Part shown: positions 1 through 5,352 of the stretch, in pieces
Numbering within the stretch: position 1 is the first letter of the stretch
Layout of the letters: each line of letters starts with the position of its first letter
Assembly: GCA_045626925.1 (NCBI GenBank)
Contig: JAZUQZ010000032.1
Location: forward strand, 1 to 5,352
DNA length: 5,352 nucleotides
Reading direction: 5' to 3'
Origin: Aphodoplasma sp045626925
GTDB taxonomy: Bacteria; Bacillota; Clostridia; UBA1381; UMGS1253
The notes under the pieces: model-generated
Told to the model about the DNA's origin: nothing
The model's input: the letters and a program-made list of their open reading frames with translations, nothing else
Database searches by the model: none
Translations under genes and position numbers: made by a program

Positions 1-14
1 GTTTCTTTTTTCAT
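1..14 (-). CDS. Start of an unidentified gene, cut by the window edge
   Basis: Only the first four full codons (ATG AAA AAA GAA, Met-Lys-Lys-Glu) plus two bases lie in the window. The start is supported by a perfect AGGAGG at 29-24, nine bases upstream of the ATG at 14-12, and by a strong extended -10 promoter further upstream at 70-62. Function cannot be assigned from four residues. In many Firmicutes rpoC is followed by an L7Ae-like protein gene and rpsL; the usual RpsL N-terminus (MPT...) does not match, and a terminator separates this gene from rpoC. It therefore looks like an independent transcription unit rather than the next gene of the rpoBC operon (inference). Confidence 0.7.
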
Positions 15-19
15 AGATT

Positions 20-83
20 AAATCCTCCTATGTGTTTTTTCTCGACTGGCAGGTCGTTTTTATTATAACACATAGGAGGATTT
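20..83 (-). promoter_or_regulatory. 17-bp inverted repeat that can mask the downstream gene's ribosome binding site
   Basis: Bases 83-67 and 36-20 are perfect reverse complements (17 bp), separated by a 30-base loop. Read on the minus strand, the second arm carries the AGGAGG at 29-24 that serves the ATG at 14-12, and the first arm carries the exact anti-Shine-Dalgarno complement (CCTCCT). An RNA that includes both arms could fold and sequester the ribosome binding site. The predicted start of the local promoter (about base 55) falls inside the loop, so locally initiated RNA would contain only the second arm and leave the site open. The repeat is seen directly; the regulatory role is inferred. 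It could also be a scar of a local inverted duplication. Confidence 0.6.
62..70 (-). promoter_or_regulatory. Extended -10 promoter for the downstream gene
   Basis: On the minus strand, bases 70-62 read TGTTATAAT, a full match to the extended -10 consensus TGnTATAAT of the housekeeping sigma factor. The -35 region is weak: the best candidate is TGAGCA at 89-84, with three of six consensus matches and 16-bp spacing. That is common where an extended -10 is present. The predicted transcription start is near base 55, giving a 5' leader of about 40 bases. The leader opens with a small possible hairpin (CGAC at 56-53 with GTCG at 46-43) before the AGGAGG at 29-24. The position between the rpoC terminator and the next ATG fits a dedicated promoter. 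Confidence 0.65.
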
Positions 84-106
84 TGCTCATCGGTTAACCT
101 CTATTG

Positions 107-129
107 AACCACGCGACTATCGCGTGGTT
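107..129. terminator. Perfect 10-bp hairpin between the rpoC terminator and the next promoter
   Basis: AACCACGCGA (107-116) and TCGCGTGGTT (120-129) are exact reverse complements with a three-base loop. On the plus strand the stem runs into TTTTCGTT, a short U-tract, so it reads best as an intrinsic terminator for plus-strand transcripts. On the minus strand it is followed by CAATAGAGG, which is a poor tail. No plus-strand gene is visible in the window to be terminated. Alternatives are a back-up structure behind the rpoC terminator, or a protein-binding palindrome: its centre lies about 63 bases upstream of the predicted start site at 55, a spacing used by some activators. The hairpin is certain; its function is not. 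Confidence 0.45.
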
Positions 130-139
130 TTCGTTATAC

Positions 140-181
140 AATCAAAAAGCAGCGCGGACAAAGCCACACTGCTTTTTGATT
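140..181 (-). terminator. Intrinsic terminator of rpoC (rpoBC operon end)
   Basis: The stem begins four bases after the rpoC stop codon. On the minus strand, bases 181-164 pair with 157-140 as an uninterrupted 18-bp stem around a six-base loop (163-158). The core is GCAGTGTGG paired with CCGCGCTGC, flanked by an A-tract on the 5' side and TTTTTGATTGTAT on the 3' side. Two of the core pairs are U-G wobbles in the minus-strand RNA (168 with 153, 166 with 155). In a plus-strand RNA the same positions would be A-C mismatches, so the structure favours function in the rpoC direction. It should end the operon transcript, with possible partial read-through to the next gene. Confidence 0.88.
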
Positions 182-184
182 TTA

Positions 185-3100
185 TTATCCTATCAAGTCG
201 CTTTCTGCCATAGCAGCATCAAAAGCATTCTCCATAACTGTCTTTTCATCGCCATCAACGGTTATGTCGATGTCGCGATACAAGCTCATGCCTGTACCTG
301 CGGGAACAAGCTTGCCGATGATAACATTTTCCTTAAGACCAAGTAATGGGTCAATCTTGCCCTTAATAGCTGCCTCTGTAAGCACTCTGGTTGTTTCCTG
401 GAACGAAGCCGCCGACAAGAACGAATCCGTTGCAAGTGCAGCCTTTGTAATGCCGAGAAGGTTAATCGTAGCTGTTGCCGGTCTTCCGCCATTTTTAACA
501 GCTTCCTCATTCGCCTTTTTAAACTCGAATACATCTACTAAACTTCCCATCAACAAGTTCGTATCTCCTGCCTCATCAATCTTAACCTTGCGCATCATCT
601 GGCGTACAATTACTTCGATGTGTTTATCGGAAATATCAACACCCTGCATACGATACACTCTTTGAACTTCCTGTGTGAGATAGCTTTGAACAGCATGCTC
701 ACCCTGAATTCTGAGTATATCCTGTGGGTTAATTGAACCACTTGTTAACGCAGCACCCTTTTCAATAATGTCGCCTTCCTTGACGCGTATGCGCGCATCG
801 TAAGGAATTACATATGTTGCTGTGTTCTTGCTTTCATCATCAGTAACAACAATCTCGCGACGCTTCTTTGTTTCAGAAATCGAAACGCGGCCTGCAATCT
901 CAGATATGATTGCAACACCCTTTGGTTTTCTTGCCTCAAACAATTCTTCAACACGGGGAAGACCCTGTGTGATATCGTCGCCGGCAACACCGCCCGAGTG
1001 GAATGTACGCATCGTAAGCTGTGTACCCGGCTCACCGATTGACTGAGCGGCAATAATACCAACTGCCTCACCAACCGGAACCGGCTCACCGCTTGCAAGG
1101 TTTGAACCATAACAATGCGAGCATACACCAACAGAACATTTACATGTAAGGATGCTTCTGATTTTAACCTCAAGAATACCTGCTTTTTCAATGTTTTCGA
1201 TATCCTCTTCGCTCATCATTGTGTTATCGCCAACGATAACCTCTCCTGTAGCTGGATCAACAACATCTCCACAAGTATAACGGCCCACGAGTCTGTCCTT
1301 TAATGGCTCAATAACCTCGTTGCCATCTTTTATTGCGCTTACAACAAGACCGTCTGTCGAGCCACAATCCTCGTCGCGAATTATTACATCCTGGCTGACA
1401 TCAACAAGTCTTCTCGTAAGGTAACCCGAGTCAGCAGTACGAAGAGCAGTATCGGCAAGACCTTTTCTCGCACCGTGAGTCGAGATAAAGTACTCAAGTA
1501 CATTAAGTCCCTCACGGAAGTTTGCACGAATCGGAATCTCTACGGCTTTACCCGTTGTATCAGCCATAAGACCACGCATACCTGCAAGCTGACGAATCTG
1601 ATTTACGCTACCACGGGCACCGGAGTGCGCCATCATAAATATCGGATTCAAATCATCAAGATTATCCATAAGCGCTTTTGTAAGCTTATCATTTGTGTCT
1701 GTCCAAACCTTTATAATAGCTTCATAACGCTCATTTTCATCAAGCATACCGCGTCTGAACTGTTTTGTAATCTTCTCAACTTTTTCTTCGGCTTCTGCAA
1801 GATATTCCTTTTTAACCTCTGGCACCTTTATGTCAGATACACTGACTGTAATAGCACCTTGTGTTGAATATTTGAAACCAAGCGATTTAATGCTGTCAAG
1901 AACATCAGCCGTTTCTGTAAAGCCGTGGACACGGATACATCTGTCGATAATAACACCGAGCTGCTTTTTAGTAGCAAGCTTTGTAAATTCAAGGTCGAAA
2001 GGCTTTTCCTTTCTGTCAACAAAGCCCAAATCCTGTGGAATGTGCTCATTGAATATAAGCTGACCTATCGTTGCGTTTATAAGGCCTTGTTGCATAACAC
2101 CATCAATTTCTTTCTTCATACGAACCTTGATAGGTGCATGAAGTGTGATTATGCCCTCGCGATAAGCCATCATAGCCTCATCAATATCGGAAAATACCTT
2201 GCCCTCGCCTTTGTCGCCTTCTTTGACAAGTGTTAAATAATAACTGCCAAGTACCATGTCCTGTGTCGGTACTGTAACCGGTTTGCCGTCCTGTGGCTTC
2301 AAAAGGTTGTTTGCTGAAAGCATGAGGAATCTTGCCTCTGCTTGTGCCTCAGGCGAAAGCGGTACATGGACAGCCATCTGGTCACCATCAAAGTCAGCGT
2401 TGTACGCTGTACATACCAAAGGATGAAGTTTTAGCGCTCTGCCTTCAACAAGAATCGGCTCAAACGCCTGGATACCAAGTCTGTGAAGTGTAGGCGCACG
2501 GTTTAGAAGCACCGGATGCTCTTTGATAACATCCTCAAGCACATCCCAAACCTCAGGACGCAAACGCTCTACCATACGCTTTGCGCTCTTTATATTGTGT
2601 GCAAGTCCGTCTCCAACAAGTCTTTTCATAACAAATGGCTTGAACAATTCTATTGCCATTTCCTTTGGGAGTCCGCACTGATAAAGCTTTAGCTCCGGTC
2701 CTACAACGATAACCGAACGGCCCGAATAGTCAACACGCTTACCGAGAAGATTCTGTCTAAAGCGTCCCTGCTTACCTTTAAGCATATCGGAAAGTGACTT
2801 TAGTGCACGATTTCCCGGACCTGTTACAGGTCTGCCGCGTCTGCCGTTGTCAATAAGAGCATCAACGGCCTCTTGTAACATTCTCTTTTCATTTCTTACA
2901 ATGATATCAGGCGCATGCAAATCCAAAAGTCTCTTCAAACGATTATTTCTGTTGATAACTCGTCTGTATAAATCGTTCAAATCACTTGTTGCAAAGCGTC
3001 CGCCATCAAGCTGTACCATCGGTCGAAGCTCCGGTGGGATTACCGGAACAACATCCATAATCATCCATTCAGGCTTGTTGCCTGAAAGTCTGAATGCTTC

Positions 3101-3736
3101 CACAGCCTCAAGCCTTTTAACTATGCGGATTTTCTTTTGGCCTTGTGCTGTTTCAAGCTCTTCTTTAAGCTCTTTTGAAAGCTCTTCTAAATCAATTTTC
3201 TGCAAAAGCTCTTTTATAGCCTCTGCACCCATTCCTGCCTTAAACTTATCGCCGTATTTTTCAACACACTCGCGATAATCCTTTTCAGCAAGAACCGACT
3301 TCTCCAAAAGCCCTGTATTACCTGCCTCTATTACGACATATGAAGCAAAATAAAGTACCTGCTCAAGAACCTTTGGCGACATATCAAGAAGTAATCCCAT
3401 TCTCGACGGTATACCCTTGAAATACCATATGTGTGAAACAGGTGTCGCAAGCTCAATATGACCCATTCTTTCACGGCGAACCTTTGAGCGTGTAACCTCA
3501 ACTCCACATCTGTCGCAGACTATGCCCTTATAGCGTATCTTTTTATATTTTCCACAATGGCACTCCCAGTCACGCTGTGGTCCAAAAATTCTTTCACAGA
3601 AAAGTCCATCACGCTCGGGCTTAAGTGTTCTATAATTTATGGTTTCAGGTTTTTTAACCTCGCCATGTGACCATTCTCTGATTTTCTCGGGAGATGCCAG
3701 GCCTATTTGTATGGATTCAAAAGTTGTAAATTCCAA
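185..3736 (-). CDS. rpoC: DNA-directed RNA polymerase subunit beta'
   Basis: Complete beta' subunit of RNA polymerase, 1183 residues, about the length usual for Firmicutes. It forms the clamp and the catalytic centre with beta. The N-terminal zinc ribbon has C59, C61, C74 and C77. The invariant magnesium loop NADFDGDQM is at 446-454 (D448, D450, D452). The bridge helix region SGARGS...QIRQLAGMRG is at about 705-722. The second zinc site is C791, C865, C872 and C875. The trigger loop at about 898-920 includes M909, R910 and H913, and runs on without the large insertion seen in Proteobacteria. No motif is missing or broken. The start is TTG at 3736-3734: an AGGAGG lies eight bases upstream, the next Met is at residue 92 past the zinc ribbon, and MEFTTFESIQIGLASPEKI matches the family N-terminus. 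It lies 82 bases after rpoB, same strand, evidently co-transcribed, and is followed by a strong terminator. Codon use resembles the 3' part of rpoB but not its upstream part. Confidence 0.99.
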   Translation of the reverse strand: MEFTTFESIQIGLASPEKIREWSHGEVKKPETINYRTLKPERDGLFCERIFGPQRDWECHCGKYKKIRYKGIVCDRCGVEVTRSKVRRERMGHIELATPVSHIWYFKGIPSRMGLLLDMSPKVLEQVLYFASYVVIEAGNTGLLEKSVLAEKDYRECVEKYGDKFKAGMGAEAIKELLQKIDLEELSKELKEELETAQGQKKIRIVKRLEAVEAFRLSGNKPEWMIMDVVPVIPPELRPMVQLDGGRFATSDLNDLYRRVINRNNRLKRLLDLHAPDIIVRNEKRMLQEAVDALIDNGRRGRPVTGPGNRALKSLSDMLKGKQGRFRQNLLGKRVDYSGRSVIVVGPELKLYQCGLPKEMAIELFKPFVMKRLVGDGLAHNIKSAKRMVERLRPEVWDVLEDVIKEHPVLLNRAPTLHRLGIQAFEPILVEGRALKLHPLVCTAYNADFDGDQMAVHVPLSPEAQAEARFLMLSANNLLKPQDGKPVTVPTQDMVLGSYYLTLVKEGDKGEGKVFSDIDEAMMAYREGIITLHAPIKVRMKKEIDGVMQQGLINATIGQLIFNEHIPQDLGFVDRKEKPFDLEFTKLATKKQLGVIIDRCIRVHGFTETADVLDSIKSLGFKYSTQGAITVSVSDIKVPEVKKEYLAEAEEKVEKITKQFRRGMLDENERYEAIIKVWTDTNDKLTKALMDNLDDLNPIFMMAHSGARGSVNQIRQLAGMRGLMADTTGKAVEIPIRANFREGLNVLEYFISTHGARKGLADTALRTADSGYLTRRLVDVSQDVIIRDEDCGSTDGLVVSAIKDGNEVIEPLKDRLVGRYTCGDVVDPATGEVIVGDNTMMSEEDIENIEKAGILEVKIRSILTCKCSVGVCSHCYGSNLASGEPVPVGEAVGIIAAQSIGEPGTQLTMRTFHSGGVAGDDITQGLPRVEELFEARKPKGVAIISEIAGRVSISETKKRREIVVTDDESKNTATYVIPYDARIRVKEGDIIEKGAALTSGSINPQDILRIQGEHAVQSYLTQEVQRVYRMQGVDISDKHIEVIVRQMMRKVKIDEAGDTNLLMGSLVDVFEFKKANEEAVKNGGRPATATINLLGITKAALATDSFLSAASFQETTRVLTEAAIKGKIDPLLGLKENVIIGKLVPAGTGMSLYRDIDITVDGDEKTVMENAFDAAMAESDLIG

Positions 3737-3744
3737 CGTAAAAA

Positions 3745-3750
3745 CCTCCT
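3745..3750 (-). promoter_or_regulatory. Ribosome binding site fixing the TTG start of rpoC
   Basis: The minus strand reads AGGAGG at 3750-3745, followed by eight bases (TTTTTACG) and then TTG at 3736-3734. The perfect Shine-Dalgarno match with ideal spacing decides for the TTG. No ATG lies nearby in frame, and starting at the first internal ATG would remove the zinc ribbon. Confidence 0.9.
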
Positions 3751-3761
3751 ATAAGATAAGT

Positions 3762-3813
3762 GCCGACCAACGCTTTGCGGTCGATTAGTCCAATATGCTT
3801 TGTTGTTGCATAT
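3762..3813 (-). other. Two small hairpins in the rpoB-rpoC spacer
   Basis: In transcription order, ATATGC at 3813-3808 can pair with GCATAT at 3798-3793 (6 bp, nine-base loop). Then CGACC at 3783-3779 pairs with GGTCG at 3768-3764 and can be extended by a U-G pair on each side. Neither is followed by a U-tract, so they are not intrinsic terminators. They could be transcript-processing or stability elements between the two cistrons, or chance structures, since the stems are short. No promoter is evident in this spacer, which fits co-transcription of rpoB and rpoC. Confidence 0.35.
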
Positions 3814-3818
3814 CGTTT

Positions 3819-5352
3819 TTATTCGTCATCATCCGGTAGCGCATCCAAGTCCTCGATAACATCATCAAAATCGTCAACCTCTTCAACCGACTCAATCTCA
3901 TCAAAATCGTCAAAATCGTCAAGGTCATCAAATTCGTCACCTGTATCAGGTATGTCTTCATCGTCATCAGCTTCTTCAAACTCAAACGCTACATCTTCAT
4001 CAAGGTCACCGCTTTTGCTTGAATATACACTTGACGAAGCCTCATTTGGATTGATGCTATCCTCGCTGCCCTCGATATTTACCGACAACGGATTTACAAC
4101 ATCGTCCTCGTCAGAATACTCTCCAAGCTCAATCTCTTCGCCATCTTTGTCGAGCACTTTGATATCAAGTGCAAGACTCTGAAGCTCCTTGATAAGCACC
4201 TTAAATGACTCCGGAACACCCGGCTCTGGTACATTTTCACCCTTAACAATTGATTCGTATGTCTTTACGCGGCCGACAACATCGTCCGATTTTACTGTCA
4301 AAATTTCCTGTAATGTGTACGCTGCACCATACGCCTCAAGAGCCCATACTTCCATTTCACCGAAACGCTGTCCGCCGAACTGGGCTTTACCGCCCAGAGG
4401 CTGCTGTGTTACCAGTGAGTAAGGACCTGTACTTCTTGCGTGGATCTTGTCATCAACCAGGTGATGCAGCTTCAGCATATACATGTAGCCTACTGTTACA
4501 GGATTATCGAAATATTCGCCTGTACGTCCGTCTCTCAGCCAAAGCTTACCGCTTTCGTCGAAGTTGTTTTCACCCAGCAGCTTGATGATATCTTTTTCGT
4601 TGGCACCATCAAATACAGGTGTAGCGATATGCCAGCCTTCGTTCTTAGCAGCAAGACCGAGGTGTACTTCCAGTACCTGACCTACGTTCATTCGGGATGG
4701 TACGCCCAGAGGGTTCAGCATTACCTGCAGTGGCTGTCCGCTTTCGAGGAACGGCATATCTTCTTCAGGCAGGATCCTTGAGATAACACCCTTGTTACCA
4801 TGTCTTCCCGCCATCTTGTCACCAACACTGATCTTTCTCTTAGTAGCGATGTAGCATCTTACCAGTTTGTTTACTCCAGGAGGCAGTTCGTCACCGTTTT
4901 CTCTTGAGAACACTTTGACATCTACTACGATACCTGTTTCACCATGAGGCACTCTCAGTGAAGTGTCTCTTACTTCTCTTGCCTTTTCACCGAAGATAGC
5001 ACGGAGAAGTCTTTCTTCAGCAGTCAGTTCAGTTTCTCCCTTTGGAGTTACCTTACCTACCAGGATGTCTGATGAATTTACTTCCGCACCCTTTCTGATG
5101 ATACCGTCTTCATCCAGATCCTTCAGAGCATCTTCACCCACGTTAGGGATATCTCTTGTGATTTCTTCAGGTCCCAGCTTAGTATCTCTGGCTTCTGCTT
5201 CATATTTTTCGATATGGATGGACGTAAGAACGTCTTCCATGATCAGTCTTTCGTTAAGGATGATAGCGTCTTCGTAGTTATAGCCTTCCCATGTCATGAA
5301 TCCGATGAGCAGGTTCTTACCGAGAGCTACTTCACCGTTTTCAGTTGATGGA
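3819..5352 (-). CDS. rpoB: DNA-directed RNA polymerase subunit beta, C-terminal part (5' end outside window)
   Basis: The frame is open to the window edge and gives the last 510 residues; the full protein is normally 1150-1250. In-window residue 1 is the Pro encoded at 5351-5349. GFMTWEGYNYEDA (about 17-29) carries the conserved Glu-Asp pair near the active site. VGDKMAGRHGNKG (176-188) holds the two lysines that contact the nascent RNA and NTP. LNPLGVPSRMN (212-222) and GGKAQFGGQRFGEMEVWAL (320-338) are invariant beta signatures of the hybrid-binding and C-terminal regions, and the latter leads into the segment that binds the beta' clamp. After about residue 400 comes a non-conserved acidic tail of roughly 105 residues; 37 of the last 62 are Asp or Glu. 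The rifampicin pocket lies upstream, outside the window. Codon use changes sharply near 4337-4394, although the reading frame and protein motifs are unbroken. The ATG at 5297 is internal: the preceding codons read ALGKNLLIGF, ordinary beta sequence. Confidence 0.98.
   Translation of the reverse strand, partial: PSTENGEVALGKNLLIGFMTWEGYNYEDAIILNERLIMEDVLTSIHIEKYEAEARDTKLGPEEITRDIPNVGEDALKDLDEDGIIRKGAEVNSSDILVGKVTPKGETELTAEERLLRAIFGEKAREVRDTSLRVPHGETGIVVDVKVFSRENGDELPPGVNKLVRCYIATKRKISVGDKMAGRHGNKGVISRILPEEDMPFLESGQPLQVMLNPLGVPSRMNVGQVLEVHLGLAAKNEGWHIATPVFDGANEKDIIKLLGENNFDESGKLWLRDGRTGEYFDNPVTVGYMYMLKLHHLVDDKIHARSTGPYSLVTQQPLGGKAQFGGQRFGEMEVWALEAYGAAYTLQEILTVKSDDVVGRVKTYESIVKGENVPEPGVPESFKVLIKELQSLALDIKVLDKDGEEIELGEYSDEDDVVNPLSVNIEGSEDSINPNEASSSVYSSKSGDLDEDVAFEFEEADDDEDIPDTGDEFDDLDDFDDFDEIESVEEVDDFDDVIEDLDALPDDDE
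3901..3936 (-). repeat. Degenerate 9-bp tandem repeat in the acidic tail of rpoB
   Basis: On the plus strand four consecutive 9-base units read TCAAAATCG, TCAAAATCG, TCAAGGTCA and TCAAATTCG. In the rpoB frame they encode a DD-F / DD-L pattern (FDDLDDFDDFDE). A further copy of the first unit occurs at 3865-3873. The unit length is a multiple of three, so gain or loss of copies would keep the frame. This suggests that the tail grew or varies by slippage (inference). Confidence 0.6.
4337..4394 (-). other. Codon-usage breakpoint inside rpoB (recombination or assembly join)
   Basis: Upstream of this interval (5352-4395) I read 34 of 34 Glu as GAA, 21 of 21 Ile as ATC, about two-thirds of Leu as CTG and 14 of 19 Arg as AGA. 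The counts for Glu and Arg run to the edge of the conserved block. Downstream (4337-3819) Glu is GAG in 16 of 27, Ile is mixed ATT/ATC/ATA, no Leu of 13 is CTG, and the single Arg is CGC. rpoC segments that I read share the downstream style. The last CTG is at 4397-4395 and the first GAG at 4337-4335. The interval between them encodes the near-invariant GGKAQFGGQRFGEMEVWAL block, a natural place for homologous exchange or for an assembler to join two species. The switch is observed; its cause is undecided. Confidence 0.7.

Noticed and set aside
42..68. Possible plus-strand promoter (TATTAT / TATAAC with TCGACT upstream)
   Set aside because: The hexamers are about 13 bases apart, too close for a normal promoter, and no plus-strand gene follows. 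The minus-strand extended -10 explains the same A/T-rich bases better.
104..346. Plus-strand 80-codon open frame starting with TTG
   Set aside because: It runs through both hairpins and into the antisense of rpoC. The only nearby AGGAGG on the plus strand (75-79 region) is about 25 bases upstream, too far to serve it, and arises from the inverted repeat.
1100..1145. Extra cysteine (C867) near the second zinc site of RpoC as a modified metal site
   Set aside because: The four canonical ligands (C791, C865, C872, C875) are all present; one extra Cys within the cluster is ordinary variation and gives no support for a different metal centre.
2847..3278. Plus-strand 143-codon frame, and similar frames at 264-665, 1475-1867 and 1925-2236
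   Set aside because: All lie antisense to rpoC, have no independent start signals, and overlap conserved rpoC motifs on the true strand.
3785..3985. Minus-strand 66-codon frame overlapping the rpoB end
   Set aside because: It is a second reading frame of the acidic repeat region, low in complexity, with no ribosome binding site.
3760..4182. Plus-strand 140-codon open frame very rich in serine
   Set aside because: It is the antisense image of the acidic rpoB tail: GAY/GAR-rich sequence read on the opposite strand gives runs of TCN serine codons. It has no supporting ribosome binding site and lies wholly over real coding sequence and the spacer.
3819..5297. Taking the ATG at 5297-5295 as a gene start
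   Set aside because: The frame stays open to the window edge and the upstream codons encode conserved beta sequence (ALGKNLLIGF before MTWEG), so this Met is internal.

Overview
The window comes from a low-to-moderate GC Firmicute, most likely a member of the Clostridia (inference). The basis is the rpoB-rpoC arrangement, an RpoC of 1183 residues without the large trigger-loop insertion seen in Proteobacteria, an acidic C-terminal extension on RpoB, strong AGGAGG ribosome binding sites, a UUG start codon and a compact A/U-flanked intrinsic terminator. I cannot name a genus. Everything recognisable is transcribed from the minus strand, so transcription runs from high to low coordinates.

Layout in transcription order: (1) 5352-3819, the last 510 codons of rpoB (RNA polymerase beta subunit), 5'-truncated by the window edge and ending in a very acidic tail. 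(2) 3818-3737, an 82-base spacer with two small hairpins and the rpoC ribosome binding site. (3) 3736-185, complete rpoC (beta' subunit), starting with TTG. (4) 184-15, an intergenic region holding the rpoC terminator (181-140), a second perfect hairpin (129-107), an extended -10 promoter (70-62) and a 17-bp perfect inverted repeat (83-67 / 36-20) whose second arm contains the Shine-Dalgarno sequence of the next gene. (5) 14-1, the first codons (MKKE...) of a separately promoted gene that leaves the window.

The two main genes encode the two large subunits that together form the catalytic core of RNA polymerase: beta contributes NTP- and hybrid-contacting lysines, and beta' contributes the NADFDGD magnesium loop, bridge helix and trigger loop. 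No gene here is novel.

Two things deserve attention. First, rpoB changes codon usage abruptly at about 4337-4394, inside the most conserved stretch of the protein. Upstream of that point every Glu is GAA, every Ile is ATC and Leu is mostly CTG. Downstream of it, and in the rpoC segments I read, Glu is often GAG, Ile is mixed and Leu is CTT/TTG. This is either a recombination junction or a chimeric assembly join. Second, the leader of the downstream gene is built so that read-through RNA from rpoC could hide its ribosome binding site in a hairpin, while RNA started at the local promoter lacks the masking arm.
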